Of a stretch of DNA of 64,000 nucleotides, positions 8,240 to 18,627 are shown piece after piece (within the stretch, counting starts at the first letter, position 1; each line of letters opens with the position of its first letter). The DNA comes from Pseudomonas sediminis (GTDB taxonomy: Bacteria; Pseudomonadota; Gammaproteobacteria; Pseudomonadales; Pseudomonadaceae), in contig NZ_CP154631.1 in the NCBI RefSeq assembly GCF_039555755.1, forward strand, positions 2,666,001 through 2,730,000. Direction: 5' to 3'. Position numbers and translations under genes: made by a program. The notes under the pieces are model-generated. The model made no database searches, was not told where the DNA came from, and was given only the letters and a program-made list of their open reading frames with translations.

Positions 8240-8839
8240 TCAATGGATGAAAACAAGCGCCAGCAGCAGCGGCAGCAACAGGCCCAGACCAGTGAGTGGC
8301 CAGGTCGAGGGGCGGCTACCGGCATGGCGGTGCAGGAGCAACAGGCCGGTGAGGCTGAACATCACGCAGACTGCGGCGAAGATATCGATGAACCAGCTCC
8401 AGGCCGTGCCGGTATGGCGGCCCTTGTGCAGGTCGTTGAAGTAGGCGATCCAGCCTCGGTCGGTGGCTTCGTATTCCAGTGCGCCGGAACTCAGATCGAG
8501 GCTTAGCCAGGCGTCGCCGCCCGGGCGCGGCAGGGCGATATACAGCTCGCCATCCGACCATTCGGCGCTGCGTCCGTCGAGGCGCACATCCAGGCTCTGC
8601 TCCAGCCATTGACGCAAGGCCAGCGGCAAACCCTGATTGGGCGTTTGCTGCAGCAACTGCGCCTGCAATTCGGCGGGCAGTTGCGCCTGCTTCTGTTGTA
8701 CCTGCGGGCGTGCTTCGATCTGCCCGGCGTGGTTGAGGGTGATGCCGGTGATAGCGAACAGCAGCATGCCAGCCAGGCATAGCGCGGAACTGATCCAGTG
8801 CCATTGGCGCAGGGTGCCGAGCCAGGGGAGTCGGGGCAT
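8240..8839 (-). CDS. PepSY-associated transmembrane protein
   Basis: A 199-residue inner-membrane protein with an N-terminal helix (HWISSALCLAGMLLFAITGITLNH), a periplasmic PepSY-like domain of about 100 residues, and two C-terminal helices (AWSWFIDIFAAVCVMFSLTGLLLL and a final leucine-rich segment). Histidines sit at membrane edges: H14, H36, the LHKGRH pair, and LLHRHAG. Such pairs suggest heme-type electron transfer across the membrane, as in FoxB/FpvG-like ferric-siderophore reductases. It is the first gene after the receptor terminator and starts the reductase operon. Confidence 0.82.
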   Translation of the reverse strand: MPRLPWLGTLRQWHWISSALCLAGMLLFAITGITLNHAGQIEARPQVQQKQAQLPAELQAQLLQQTPNQGLPLALRQWLEQSLDVRLDGRSAEWSDGELYIALPRPGGDAWLSLDLSSGALEYEATDRGWIAYFNDLHKGRHTGTAWSWFIDIFAAVCVMFSLTGLLLLHRHAGSRPSTWPLTGLGLLLPLLLALVFIH

Positions 8840-8888
8840 GTGCAGCGTGCTCGAAGGAGGGAGGCGGCGGATTCTAGAGGGGAAATTC

Positions 8889-8908
8889 TTGCGGGTGGTT
8901 CTTATTTA
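8889..8908 (-). promoter_or_regulatory. Fur-box-like site before the PepSY reductase operon
   Basis: On the minus strand, TAAATAAGAACCACCCGCAA agrees at about 15 of 20 positions with pseudomonad Fur boxes of the TAAATGAGAATGATTCGCAA type. It lies about 50 bases upstream of the PepSY start, suggesting an internal iron-controlled promoter. Confidence 0.4.
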
Positions 8909-8950
8909 CACAGTCTATACGTTCGTTTGCCGATGCCGTTCACCAGAGAA

Positions 8951-8976
8951 GCCGCCGCTCCGGATGGAGCGGCGGC
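8951..8976 (-). terminator. Hairpin after the second TonB receptor
   Basis: A perfect 11-bp stem (GCCGCCGCTCC / GGAGCGGCGGC) around a 4-base loop lies just past the receptor stop. The following minus-strand sequence is only moderately T-rich, so some read-through into the PepSY operon is possible. Confidence 0.6.
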
Positions 8977-8983
8977 ATTGTGA

Positions 8984-11209
8984 TCAGAAGTCGATCACGG
9001 CAGACAGCCAGAGACGGCGGCCTTCTTCCACAGTGCCCGTGGTGGACTGGCCGGTTTGCATGTAGTCGGTGCCGTAGGCCGTGCTATCGACCGCTCCGCT
9101 GTTTGCATAGGTGGTATATGCCTTGCCTTTGACGAAGTCCTTGTCCAGCAGGTTGTAGATCGCTGCATTGAGCGTGACGTTTTCCGAGGCTTTGTACGAG
9201 CCACCCAGATGGAACAGGGTATAGGCCTTGGTGTTCTTGCCTAGGGTGTCGTAGATCGACTGATTGGTGGAGTAGCTGCCGTTGGCATTGGCCAGGTTTT
9301 CGTACTTCGAGGTAAAGCGAGCGCGTTCGCCCCGGTACTCGCTCTTCAGCCAAAGGTTGAGGCGGTCAGTGGTCTGCCAGGCGAGCTTGGCATTGGCCAG
9401 ATGTTCGGGAGTATTGGTCAGCGGTTGGCCCTTGTTGTCGCCGCTTTTCTGTTCGCTATCGGTATAGGTGTAGTTAGCCGACAGCGTCCAGGCCGGCGCG
9501 AAGTTCCAGCTGGCAGCAAGTTCCAGACCCTGGGTTACGGCTTCGTCGATATTGATCTGCTGCGAGCAGGTGCCAGCCGGGAGTCCGCCACTTGCTATGT
9601 TGCCGCTGCACAGCGGATCTGCAACCGGATCACCGCTGGCGATCTTGTCCTTGAACTTGTTGTGGAACAGTGTGGCGTTGGCATTGAAGCCGGACAGACT
9701 GTCGAAGTAGACGCCAAACTCGCTGCTGGTGGTTGTCTCAGGCTTCAGGTCTGGGTTGCCGATGGTCACGACCCGTCCCTGGCTGGTGACACCGTTTATG
9801 CCGCCATGCAGGTCGTTCAGATCCGGAGTCTTGTAGCCACGGCTGATACCACCTTTGAGTGTCCAGCTGTCCGTGGTATTCCATACCAGATAGGCACGCG
9901 GGCTGACATGGCCGCCGAAGGCTTCATGGTCGTCATAGCGCGCGCCCAACGTCAGGGCCAGATCATCACGCAAGCGCCATTCATCTTCGGCGAAGACTGC
10001 CCAGGTTTTCTGTTCGAAATCATCTAGGGCGATGCCGTCGGTCATTTCGGCTTTCCACCACTGACCGCCGAGGGTGGCAATGTGCGACTCACCTATTGGG
10101 GCTACGAGTTTGCTGTCGAAAACCAGGTTGGTTGTCTCCAGATCACGATCATCACCAATTAGCGTGCCTGGGATGCCGGAGCTATTGCCGATAATGTCAC
10201 CTGGAATGGTACGACCGATGGTTTCGGTGCGATTGTGCATCAGGCTGGAGTCCAGGGTCCCGAAGCCCAGGCGCGCGGTGTGGGTCAGGGCGATCTGCTC
10301 GCGTTCGAATCGTAGCTCGTCGGCATAGCCATTGGCGGAGGTAGCGCTGGCAGTACAGTCGCGGTTCTGGCCGTCGAGGCTGCCGAGCTGGCATTCGTCG
10401 TTGTTGTACTTCTGGCGGCCGCGTTCAATATCCAGGCCGAAATCGTGATTCTCATGAGGAGTTAGAGTCAGGCGTGCTCCCAGATTGTTGGTACGGCCAT
10501 CGACTGGAGAGGGGCCACGCTTGCTGACATCTACGCCGTTACCGTAGCTCAGGTCGGACTCCTCACGATTGAACAGGCTGCCCCGTACCTGCAGGCCGAG
10601 CAGGTCGTCGATCAGCGGGCCGCTCGCGTAGATGCTGGTGTTACGGGTATCACCGAAGTCGCGATTTTCCTGGTAGGTGTAATCCTGGGTCAAAGAGCCG
10701 GACCATTCCTTGCCGACTTTGCGGGTGATGATGTTGATCACCCCGCCCATGGCGTCGGAACCATACAGAGTCGACATCGGCCCGCGAATCACTTCGATAC
10801 GCTCGATGGCGGACATCGGTGGCATGAAGCTGGTGGACGTCTCACCGAAGCCATTGGGCGTGACGTTACCGGCAGCGTTCTGACGGCGGCCGTCGATCAG
10901 GATCAGGGTGTACTGGCTGGGCATGCCGCGGATGCTGATATTCAGGCCGCCGGTCTTACCGGTGCCCTGGCCAATGTCGATACCTTCCACATCGCCTAGT
11001 GCCTGGGCCAGGTTGTTGTAGCGCTTCTGCTGCAACTCCTCGCGGCTGATCACGCTGATGCTGGCGGGGGCTTCGGTGATCTTCTGCTCGAAGCCGGAGG
11101 CGCTGACGACCACGTCGCCTAGGGCGATGGGCTCGTTGGCCTGGGCGCCGAAGCTGGCGGCCAAGGCAATGGCGCTGGCTAAGGCGGTACGGGAATTAAG
11201 GGCGGACAT
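8984..11209 (-). CDS. TonB-dependent receptor (CirA/FepA-like)
   Basis: A 741-residue outer-membrane receptor. Start 11209 has an AGGAG site and gives a signal peptide ending AQA before the mature NEPIALG. The TonB box is around LGDVVVSASG. The plug domain contains ISVISREELQ, NISIRGMPSQYTLILIDGRRQ and IERIEVIRGPMSTLYGSDAMGGVINIIT, the usual CirA/FepA/catecholate-receptor signature. The last residue is Phe, as in barrel proteins. A Fur-like site lies upstream. Together with the downstream PepSY/flavoprotein genes it suggests uptake and then reduction of a ferric siderophore. The ligand is unknown. Confidence 0.87.
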   Translation of the reverse strand: MSALNSRTALASAIALAASFGAQANEPIALGDVVVSASGFEQKITEAPASISVISREELQQKRYNNLAQALGDVEGIDIGQGTGKTGGLNISIRGMPSQYTLILIDGRRQNAAGNVTPNGFGETSTSFMPPMSAIERIEVIRGPMSTLYGSDAMGGVINIITRKVGKEWSGSLTQDYTYQENRDFGDTRNTSIYASGPLIDDLLGLQVRGSLFNREESDLSYGNGVDVSKRGPSPVDGRTNNLGARLTLTPHENHDFGLDIERGRQKYNNDECQLGSLDGQNRDCTASATSANGYADELRFEREQIALTHTARLGFGTLDSSLMHNRTETIGRTIPGDIIGNSSGIPGTLIGDDRDLETTNLVFDSKLVAPIGESHIATLGGQWWKAEMTDGIALDDFEQKTWAVFAEDEWRLRDDLALTLGARYDDHEAFGGHVSPRAYLVWNTTDSWTLKGGISRGYKTPDLNDLHGGINGVTSQGRVVTIGNPDLKPETTTSSEFGVYFDSLSGFNANATLFHNKFKDKIASGDPVADPLCSGNIASGGLPAGTCSQQINIDEAVTQGLELAASWNFAPAWTLSANYTYTDSEQKSGDNKGQPLTNTPEHLANAKLAWQTTDRLNLWLKSEYRGERARFTSKYENLANANGSYSTNQSIYDTLGKNTKAYTLFHLGGSYKASENVTLNAAIYNLLDKDFVKGKAYTTYANSGAVDSTAYGTDYMQTGQSTTGTVEEGRRLWLSAVIDF

Positions 11210-11263
11210 CGATCGACTCCTGGCAGTAAGAGGGTGCAGTCGTAATGCGTGCAAACGGTCGGG

Positions 11264-11282
11264 ATGATAGTGATTTGCATAT
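11264..11282 (-). promoter_or_regulatory. Fur-box-like site of the CirA-like receptor
   Basis: On the minus strand ATATGCAAATCACTATCAT matches the classical Fur pattern ATGCAAATGATTATCAT with few changes. It lies about 55 bases upstream of the receptor start. Confidence 0.58.
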
Positions 11283-11437
11283 AAGGTTCAATTGCGGATG
11301 ATATCGATGGGCATGGCATCCGGCTGGAGAGGCCGTGGCGATTGGCCTGCAGGCAGATGTAAATTTTGTAAATACGATTAATTCTCGAGTTTTGAGTGCG
11401 CTTTGCGCTGGCTTTCCTGGCGTTCTAAGCTGCCGGC

Positions 11438-12173
11438 ATGAACCCTATTCTCCTGAACTGCGACATGGGCGAGGGCTTCGGCGCCTGGCGTATGGGCGAT
11501 GATGAACTGGCCATGCCGCTGATCGATCAGGCCAACCTGGCGTGCGGCTTCCATGCAGGCGATCCGCTGATCATGGCGCGCTGTGTCGAGCTGGCCGTGG
11601 CGCATGACGTGAGTATTGGTGCGTATCCTTCCTATCCGGACCTGCAAGGCTTTGGTCGGCGTCACCTGCAGTGCTAGCCGGAGGAGGTCTGCGCACTGGT
11701 GCTGTATCAGGTGGGGGGGCACTGGATGCCTTTTGCCGAGCGCGCGGTTGCCAGCTGGCCTATGTCAAACCGCATGGCGCGCTGTACAACGATCTGGTGC
11801 GTTGCTGATGGCGGTGCTGGATGCCTGTGTCAGCTATCGCAAGGGCCTGCCGCTGATGGTGTTGGCGCTGGCTGACAATGACCGGGAGCTGCGTCTGGCT
11901 GACGAGGCCGATGTGCCGCTGATGTTCGAGGCGTTCGCCGACCGCGCCTACCTGTCAGATGGGCAGCTGGCACCACGCCGCCTCAGCGGCGCGGTGCACC
12001 ATGATCCCGAGCGAATCCTTGGCCAGGCGCTGGCTATTGCCAGCGGCGAGCCGTTTGCCGATATCGATGGCAAGCCGCTGCGGTTGCGGGCCGACAGCCT
12101 CTGCGTGCATGGCGACAACCCCGAGTCCCTGGCGGTGTTGCGCCGTTTGCGCGCTCGGCTGGATGCGCTTTGA
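11438..12173 (+). pseudogene. pxpA: Decayed 5-oxoprolinase subunit A (LamB/YcsF family)
   Basis: The sequence encodes a recognisable YcsF-family protein (5-oxoproline ring opening to glutamate), but in three pieces. The N-terminal part ([17 protein letters not shown] ... [12 protein letters not shown]) stops at a TAG at 11675-11677. Translation homology resumes in the same frame up to a G7 run at 11713-11719, after which the protein continues in another frame ([17 protein letters not shown]). Around 11801 a short deletion shifts frame again, and the C-terminal part (VLDACVSYRKGLPLMVLALADN ... VHGDNPESLAVLRRLR) runs to a stop at 12173. No pxpB or pxpC lies nearby. Confidence 0.9.
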
Positions 12174-12177
12174 GGGA

Positions 12178-12468
12178 TCAGATGGGCTGCCAGTCCAGGG
12201 TCAATTCTTCCTGCCAGGCAAAACGTTCGAAGTGACTGCCGACGACGCCTTCCAGGCGTTGCAGGTCTTCGCTGCTGGCGCTTTCCACCTGTAGGCGCAG
12301 GCCCTGGTTTTCCGCTTTCAGGGTCGCCAGGCCAGCGCCGAACTCGATGCGCCCCTGTTGTTCATCGAAGCTGACCGGGATCTTGTGTGCGAAGTGCTTG
12401 CACAGCCGGCTGATATAGCGTGCCGGGGTGTCGGTTGCGACGAAGGCACTGCTGCTGAATGGAGTCAT
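12178..12468 (-). CDS. DUF2218 domain protein
   Basis: A 96-residue cytoplasmic protein of the DUF2218 family, recognised by the N-terminal TPARYISRLCKHFAHKIPV and the segment GRIEFGAGLATLKAENQGLRLQVE. Members are small alpha/beta proteins often found near siderophore or iron genes; their function is not established. ATG 12468 is preferred because AGAGGA lies six bases upstream, while the ATG at 12474 abuts it. The gene is convergent with the decayed pxpA, with only a few bases between them. Confidence 0.8.
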   Translation of the reverse strand: MTPFSSSAFVATDTPARYISRLCKHFAHKIPVSFDEQQGRIEFGAGLATLKAENQGLRLQVESASSEDLQRLEGVVGSHFERFAWQEELTLDWQPI

Positions 12469-12523
12469 GGACATTCCTCTGGGTTATTGGCGTTCGGAGC
12501 GGCCGCCCGCGTGAGCGCTCGGT

Positions 12524-13165
12524 TCAGTACGCCACGGTGAAACGCTGGCGGATATGCTGCGGTCGCTCGGTTTCATCGATCAGCGCCACGGCGAGGTCGG
12601 CAACCGAAATGCTGCCCGGCTCATCGCCATTCATCAGCAACTCGTCGCGGGCCAGACGAAATTTGCCTGTGCGCGGCCCCGGAACGAGCAGGGCGGCGGG
12701 CGAGAGAAAGGTCCACTCCAGCTGTGCTTCCTCGTGCAGCATATTCAGCGCCTGGCGTGCGCCCTCGGCGCCTTCCTTGTACTCGGCAGGAAAGTCCGGG
12801 GTGTCGATCAATTGCACGCCAGGGGCGACATAAAGGCTGCCCGCACCGCCGACAACCAGCAGGCGTTTGATGCCAGCCTGCTTGCTCGCCGCGATGATCG
12901 AGCGGCTGCCGGCTATGAACTGTTCACGAATCTCTGTCACGCCCCAGCCCGGGTTGAAGGCGCTGATCACCGCGTCATGTCCACGCAACTGCTCGGCCAG
13001 CGCTGTGCTGTCGTGAACGTCCGCCTCAATGGCGCTCAGCTGCGGATGTGCGCTCAGCTTTTGCGGGTGGCGTACCAGAGCGGTGATCTGATGGCCGCGG
13101 TTCAATGCTTCTTGCAGCAGCGGTGCGCCCACATAACCAGTGGCGCCGATCAGAGCGATCTTCAT
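12524..13165 (-). CDS. NAD(P)-binding oxidoreductase (NmrA/YwnB-like SDR)
   Basis: A 213-residue atypical short-chain dehydrogenase. The N-terminus MKIALIGATGYVGAPLLQEAL is a Rossmann nucleotide-binding motif (GATGYVG). Later segments ALVRHPQKL, HDAVISAFNPG and LLVVGGAGSLYVAPG are typical of the NmrA-like NAD(P)H-binding family, which contains flavin reductases and redox sensors. Start 13165 is chosen because the motif begins there; the upstream frame is the shadow of the intergenic region and the LysR gene. It is divergent from a LysR regulator 100 bases away, which probably controls it. The substrate is unknown. Confidence 0.85.
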   Translation of the reverse strand: MKIALIGATGYVGAPLLQEALNRGHQITALVRHPQKLSAHPQLSAIEADVHDSTALAEQLRGHDAVISAFNPGWGVTEIREQFIAGSRSIIAASKQAGIKRLLVVGGAGSLYVAPGVQLIDTPDFPAEYKEGAEGARQALNMLHEEAQLEWTFLSPAALLVPGPRTGKFRLARDELLMNGDEPGSISVADLAVALIDETERPQHIRQRFTVAY

Positions 13166-13265
13166 GAAGTAATCCTTGGTAGGTGATGGTTGATACATGA
13201 TCGCCGCTGGATAAAGCCTGGAAAAAGTGGCCTGATGTACTTGGATAGTTAAGCGAGGCTTCATA

Positions 13266-14153
13266 ATGGAGCAGCTCAAACGCATGGCGTTGTTCGCCAC
13301 GGTGGTGCAAAAGGGCTCGATGGTGGCAGCTGCCCAAGTCATGGGCATGACGGCTTCGGCGGTCAGTCAGCAGATGCGCCGGCTGGAGGAGGCCACTGGC
13401 GTCACGCTGCTGCACCGCACCACACGCAAGCTGACCCTGACCGAGGCCGGCGCGCAGTTCTATGAAAGCTGCCGGCAGATAGTCGAACTGGCCGAGCGAG
13501 CCGAGCAGCGCCTGGCCGAGCAGCGTGATGCGCCGGTGGGCGAGTTGCGTGTCGCCGCGCCGGTCGGGTTTTCCGGGCCGTTGCTGAGCGAAGCGCTGGC
13601 GCCGTTGCTCAGTGCCCATCCGGGGTTGAGCCTGAGCCTGTTCTTTCACGATGAACAGATCGACCTGATCGAATCACGTATCGACCTGGCCATCCGTGTC
13701 GGCCGCCAGGAGGACTCCAGTCTGGTGGCTCGTTACGTGACCGACTGGCGCATGATCCTGTGCGCAGCTCCAGCCTACCTGGCCCGCGTTGGTTTACCCG
13801 TCGAACCGTCGCAGTTGCTCAAGCTCGACTGGATCAGTCTGCATCTGGAGCGTAGCCAGCACCTGACCTTGCATGGCCCCGGTGGAGCACAGCAGCGCCT
13901 GCGGCTGGAGACGCGCATCAGCTGCAACAACATCCTGGCCGCGCGCCAGTTCACCCTCGCGGGTATGGGCATGTCGTTGCAGCCTGAGCCGGAAATCCGT
14001 GAACTACTGGCTCGCGGCGAGCTGTTGCCGCTGCTGCCGGATTGGAAACTGGAACCCATCGGCCTGCATATCGTCACCCCTCGACGCGACGCTCAGCCGG
14101 CCAAAGTGCGCTACGCCATCGAGGCGCTCAGGCGTCATCTGGTCAGTGCCTGA
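13266..14153 (+). CDS. LysR-family transcriptional regulator
   Basis: A 295-residue LTTR of the AaeR/CrgA-like group. The N-terminal winged helix is clear (QLKRMALFATVVQKGSMVAAAQ, then ASAVSQQMRRLEEATGVTLLHRTTR), followed by a linker helix and a periplasmic-binding-like effector domain (GELRVAAPVGFSGPLL, LAIRVGRQEDSSLVAR). It is divergent from the NmrA-like oxidoreductase and its binding site is expected in the 100-base gap between them. The inducer is not predictable. Confidence 0.88.
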   Translation: MEQLKRMALFATVVQKGSMVAAAQVMGMTASAVSQQMRRLEEATGVTLLHRTTRKLTLTEAGAQFYESCRQIVELAERAEQRLAEQRDAPVGELRVAAPVGFSGPLLSEALAPLLSAHPGLSLSLFFHDEQIDLIESRIDLAIRVGRQEDSSLVARYVTDWRMILCAAPAYLARVGLPVEPSQLLKLDWISLHLERSQHLTLHGPGGAQQRLRLETRISCNNILAARQFTLAGMGMSLQPEPEIRELLARGELLPLLPDWKLEPIGLHIVTPRRDAQPAKVRYAIEALRRHLVSA

Positions 14154-14241
14154 ACAGTGGGAGTCGGCATCTGCCCCGCGCTGTGAGAGGATGGCCCCTG
14201 AAAGTCCGCCTCTGGCCAAAAAGGACCCGTGATCCACACCG

Positions 14242-15129
14242 ATGAAGACGCCCAAACGTATTGAACCCCTGGTCGAAGACGGCCTGGTGGACGAGGTGCT
14301 GCGACCGCTCATGAGCGGCAAGGAAGCAGCGGTTTATGTGGTGCGCTGCGGCGACGAGCTGCGCTGCGCCAAGGTCTACAAGGAAGCCAACAAACGTAGC
14401 TTTCGCCAGGCTTCCGAGTATCAGGAAGGCCGCAAGGTGCGTGGCAGCCGTCAGGCGCGGGCCATGGCCAAGGGCAGCAAATATGGTCGTAAGGAGCAGG
14501 AAAGCGCATGGCAGAACGCCGAAGTCGCCGCGTTGTTCCGTTTGGCCAATGCCGGCGTGAGGGTGCCCAAGCCTTACGATTTTCTCGACGGCGTACTGCT
14601 GATGGAACTGGTGGGCGACGGCGAGGGCGACGTGGCACCACGGCTCAATGACGTCGACCTGCACCCGGATGATGCGCGTGAATTTCACGCCTTCATGATC
14701 CAGGAGATCGTCAAGATGCTCTGCGCCGGCCTGGTGCACGGCGACTTGTCGGAATTCAACGTGCTGCTCGGCCCTGAGGGCCCGGTGATCATCGATCTGC
14801 CGCAGGCCGTGGACGCCGCCGCCAACAACCACGCCTTCAGCATGCTCGAGCGCGACGTGCGCAACATGGCTGAGTACTTCGGCCAGTTCGCTCCCGAGCT
14901 GAGATACACCAAGTACGCCAAGGAAATGTGGGCGCTCTACGAGGCCGGCAAACTGCTGCCCGATACGCAGCTGACCGGCGAATTCGCCGAGCCCGAGGAC
15001 GCTGCCGATATCGACGCGGTGATGCGCGAGATCAAGGCCGCCCTGGCCGAGGAAGCGAAGAAGCAGGCCCTGCTCAACGCCGAAGACGAACCCAAGGACG
15101 CCGAACCGATACCGCCCTGGATGCGCTGA
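14242..15129 (+). CDS. RIO1-type serine protein kinase
   Basis: A 295-residue protein of the RIO kinase family. The catalytic loop is visible as LVHGDLSEFNVLL and the metal-binding motif as VIIDLPQAVD. The ATP-binding region includes SGKEAAVYVVRCG and CAKVYKEANKRSFRQ. A basic insert (GSRQARAMAKGSKYGRKEQ) is characteristic of the bacterial members. The C-terminus is acidic and ends PPWMR. From memory, P. aeruginosa has this gene (PA4780) near cueR as well, so the adjacency is conserved. The bacterial substrate is unknown. Confidence 0.88.
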   Translation: MKTPKRIEPLVEDGLVDEVLRPLMSGKEAAVYVVRCGDELRCAKVYKEANKRSFRQASEYQEGRKVRGSRQARAMAKGSKYGRKEQESAWQNAEVAALFRLANAGVRVPKPYDFLDGVLLMELVGDGEGDVAPRLNDVDLHPDDAREFHAFMIQEIVKMLCAGLVHGDLSEFNVLLGPEGPVIIDLPQAVDAAANNHAFSMLERDVRNMAEYFGQFAPELRYTKYAKEMWALYEAGKLLPDTQLTGEFAEPEDAADIDAVMREIKAALAEEAKKQALLNAEDEPKDAEPIPPWMR

Positions 15130-15154
15130 TAAAGCTTTTGCCGGGCTCTGCTCC

Positions 15155-15174
15155 GTAGGGTGCGCCGTGCGCAC
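15155..15174 (+). repeat. Single REP element, GTAGGGTGCGCC type
   Basis: GTAGGGTGCGCCGTGCGCAC contains a small palindrome (GTGCGC / GCGCAC) after a GTAG foot. Related copies occur at 30605 and 44588. Confidence 0.6.
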
Positions 15175-15232
15175 ATCCTCACGCTGCGCCCGGTGCCATG
15201 GGAGGGGCTTTAGAACCGGCAGCGCCACTGAC

Positions 15233-15285
15233 GTAGGGCGGGTGCAACCCGCCGTTGTCGGTCTGGCGGGTTTCACCCGCCCTAC
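15233..15285. repeat. REP doublet overlapping the cueR stop
   Basis: Arms 15233-15253 and 15265-15285 are near-perfect inverted copies that start GTAGGGCGGGTG and end with its complement CTAC, around an 11-base spacer. Each arm is itself a small palindrome (GCGGGT / ACCCGC). The right-hand CTAC contains the cueR stop codon (TAG on the minus strand, 15282-15284). Confidence 0.85.
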
Positions 15286-15709
15286 GGCTGACGGTGCGAC
15301 GAACATCCCGCCGCGCCGCAACTCACTCCTTCCTCCAGCCCCTGCAGAATCGGACAATCCGGCCGGCTATCGCCCTGGCAACTGTTTGCCAGATCCACCA
15401 GCGTATCGCGCAAGGCGCTCATCTCGGCAATCTTGCGTTCCAGTTCGGCGATATGGCCCTCGGCCAATGCCTTCACATCGGCACTGGCGCGCTGCTTGTC
15501 CTGCCAAAGGGCCAGCAGCTTGCCCACCTCCTCCAGCGAAAACCCCAGATCCCGTGCCCGCTTGATGAATGCCAGGCGGTGCAGGTCGCTGCTGCTGTAC
15601 TGCCGATAGCCGCTCTCCGAGCGCCCGGCATGGGGCAGCAGGTCGATGGACTCGTAGTAGCGAATCATCTTTGCACTGAGGCCGGTGTGCTTGGCGGCTT
15701 GGCCGATGT

Positions 15710-15713
<4 letters not shown>
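15282..15713 (-). CDS. cueR: Copper-responsive MerR-family regulator CueR
   Basis: A 143-residue MerR-family activator of copper efflux genes. The helix-turn-helix ([49 protein letters not shown]) is followed by a dimerisation helix and the metal loop with Cys112 and Cys120 ([13 protein letters not shown]), the same numbering as E. coli CueR. The C-terminal tail carries two further cysteines (SCGAAGC). Its start overlaps the copA stop by 4 bases, so copA and cueR form an operon. The TAG stop falls inside a REP element, so the last residues may have been altered by repeat insertion. Two CueR boxes are visible nearby. Confidence 0.92.
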
Positions 15714-18079
<2,366 letters not shown>

Positions 18080-18089
18080 GGTTCGGCTC

Positions 18090-18111
18090 CCTGTAGCTTT
18101 ATGGCTACAGG
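18090..18111 (-). promoter_or_regulatory. Second palindrome overlapping the copA promoter -10
   Basis: CCTGTAGC and GCTACAGG form an 8-bp inverted repeat around a 6-base loop. It covers the expected -10/start region of the copA promoter and the beginning of its mRNA. It could be an mRNA hairpin or a second operator resembling CadR/MerR half sites. Confidence 0.5.
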
Positions 18112-18139
18112 ATCAACCTTGACCCCATGGCAAGGTCAA
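18109..18139 (-). promoter_or_regulatory. CueR-controlled promoter of copA-cueR
   Basis: On the minus strand a TTGACC -35 (18139-18134) overlaps the CueR box at 18136-18116 (ACCTTGCCA then TCAAGGT). A 19-base spacer, the long spacing typical of MerR-family promoters, leads to a weak -10 GATCCT at 18114-18109. Confidence 0.82.
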
Positions 18140-18143
18140 GCCT

Positions 18144-18536
18144 TCAGTTCAGTGTTGGCGCGGCATGCAGTCGCAGGCCATCGCTGCCCATGGCGATGCG
18201 GTAGCGGCGCACCTCGCCCGATTGCAGTTCCAGCGACTGACCGGCGAGCTGGTTGATACCGTCCTGACATGAACCGGTGCCGGTCAGGCCGAGGCGCAGC
18301 GAGACCTTGCCTGGCGGCAGGTTGAAGGACACCGACTGGCCCTGGTGCAAGCGTGCGGCCATCTGGTCATGCAGGTACAGCGCAACCTCGCAGGTGGTGG
18401 CCACTTCCAGGCGTTCGCGCGAGACGATCAGCACCGCATAACCTTCGCCCTGGCTGGTCGAGGGCAGCGGGGCCAGCGGTTCGGCCTGGGCCGGAGGCGT
18501 CAGCAGCAGGGCAAGGGCGGAGCAGAGCAGGCGCAT
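18144..18536 (-). CDS. Small secreted protein of unknown function in copper cluster
   Basis: A 130-residue protein that I do not recognise. The start at 18536 gives a convincing signal peptide (MRLLCSALALLLTPPAQAEP); the longer frame runs through the MITE-like element and is unlikely. The mature protein looks like a single beta-rich domain (CEVALYLHDQMAARLHQGQSVSFNLPPGKVSLRLGL) with two cysteines (TTCEVALY and GSCQDGINQ) that could form a disulfide in the periplasm. It lies between copA and copZ, and the CueR box at 18588-18608 is about 50 bases upstream on the opposite strand. A copper-linked role is possible but unproven. Confidence 0.65.
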   Translation of the reverse strand: MRLLCSALALLLTPPAQAEPLAPLPSTSQGEGYAVLIVSRERLEVATTCEVALYLHDQMAARLHQGQSVSFNLPPGKVSLRLGLTGTGSCQDGINQLAGQSLELQSGEVRRYRIAMGSDGLRLHAAPTLN

Positions 18537-18584
18537 GGTGATGACCCTCGTACGGGAACGCGGCAAATGACATGACGCAAGGGC

Positions 18585-18615
18585 TTGACCTTGCCATTGT
18601 GGCAAGGTCGAGACT
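18585..18615 (+). promoter_or_regulatory. copZp: CueR-controlled promoter facing copZ
   Basis: TTGACC (18585-18590) is followed by a perfect 9+3+9 CueR dyad at 18588-18608 (ACCTTGCCA-TTG-TGGCAAGGT). A 19-base spacer leads to a -10-like GAGACT at 18610. The design matches the copA promoter. The site points toward copZ, but 145 bases of repeat DNA now lie between them. Confidence 0.88.
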
Positions 18616-18627
18616 ACTCCCATCGAC

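Noticed and set aside
11713..11719. G7 run in pxpA as a programmed frameshift site
   Set aside because: The gene has a nonsense codon before it and a deletion after it, so slippage alone cannot restore a product.
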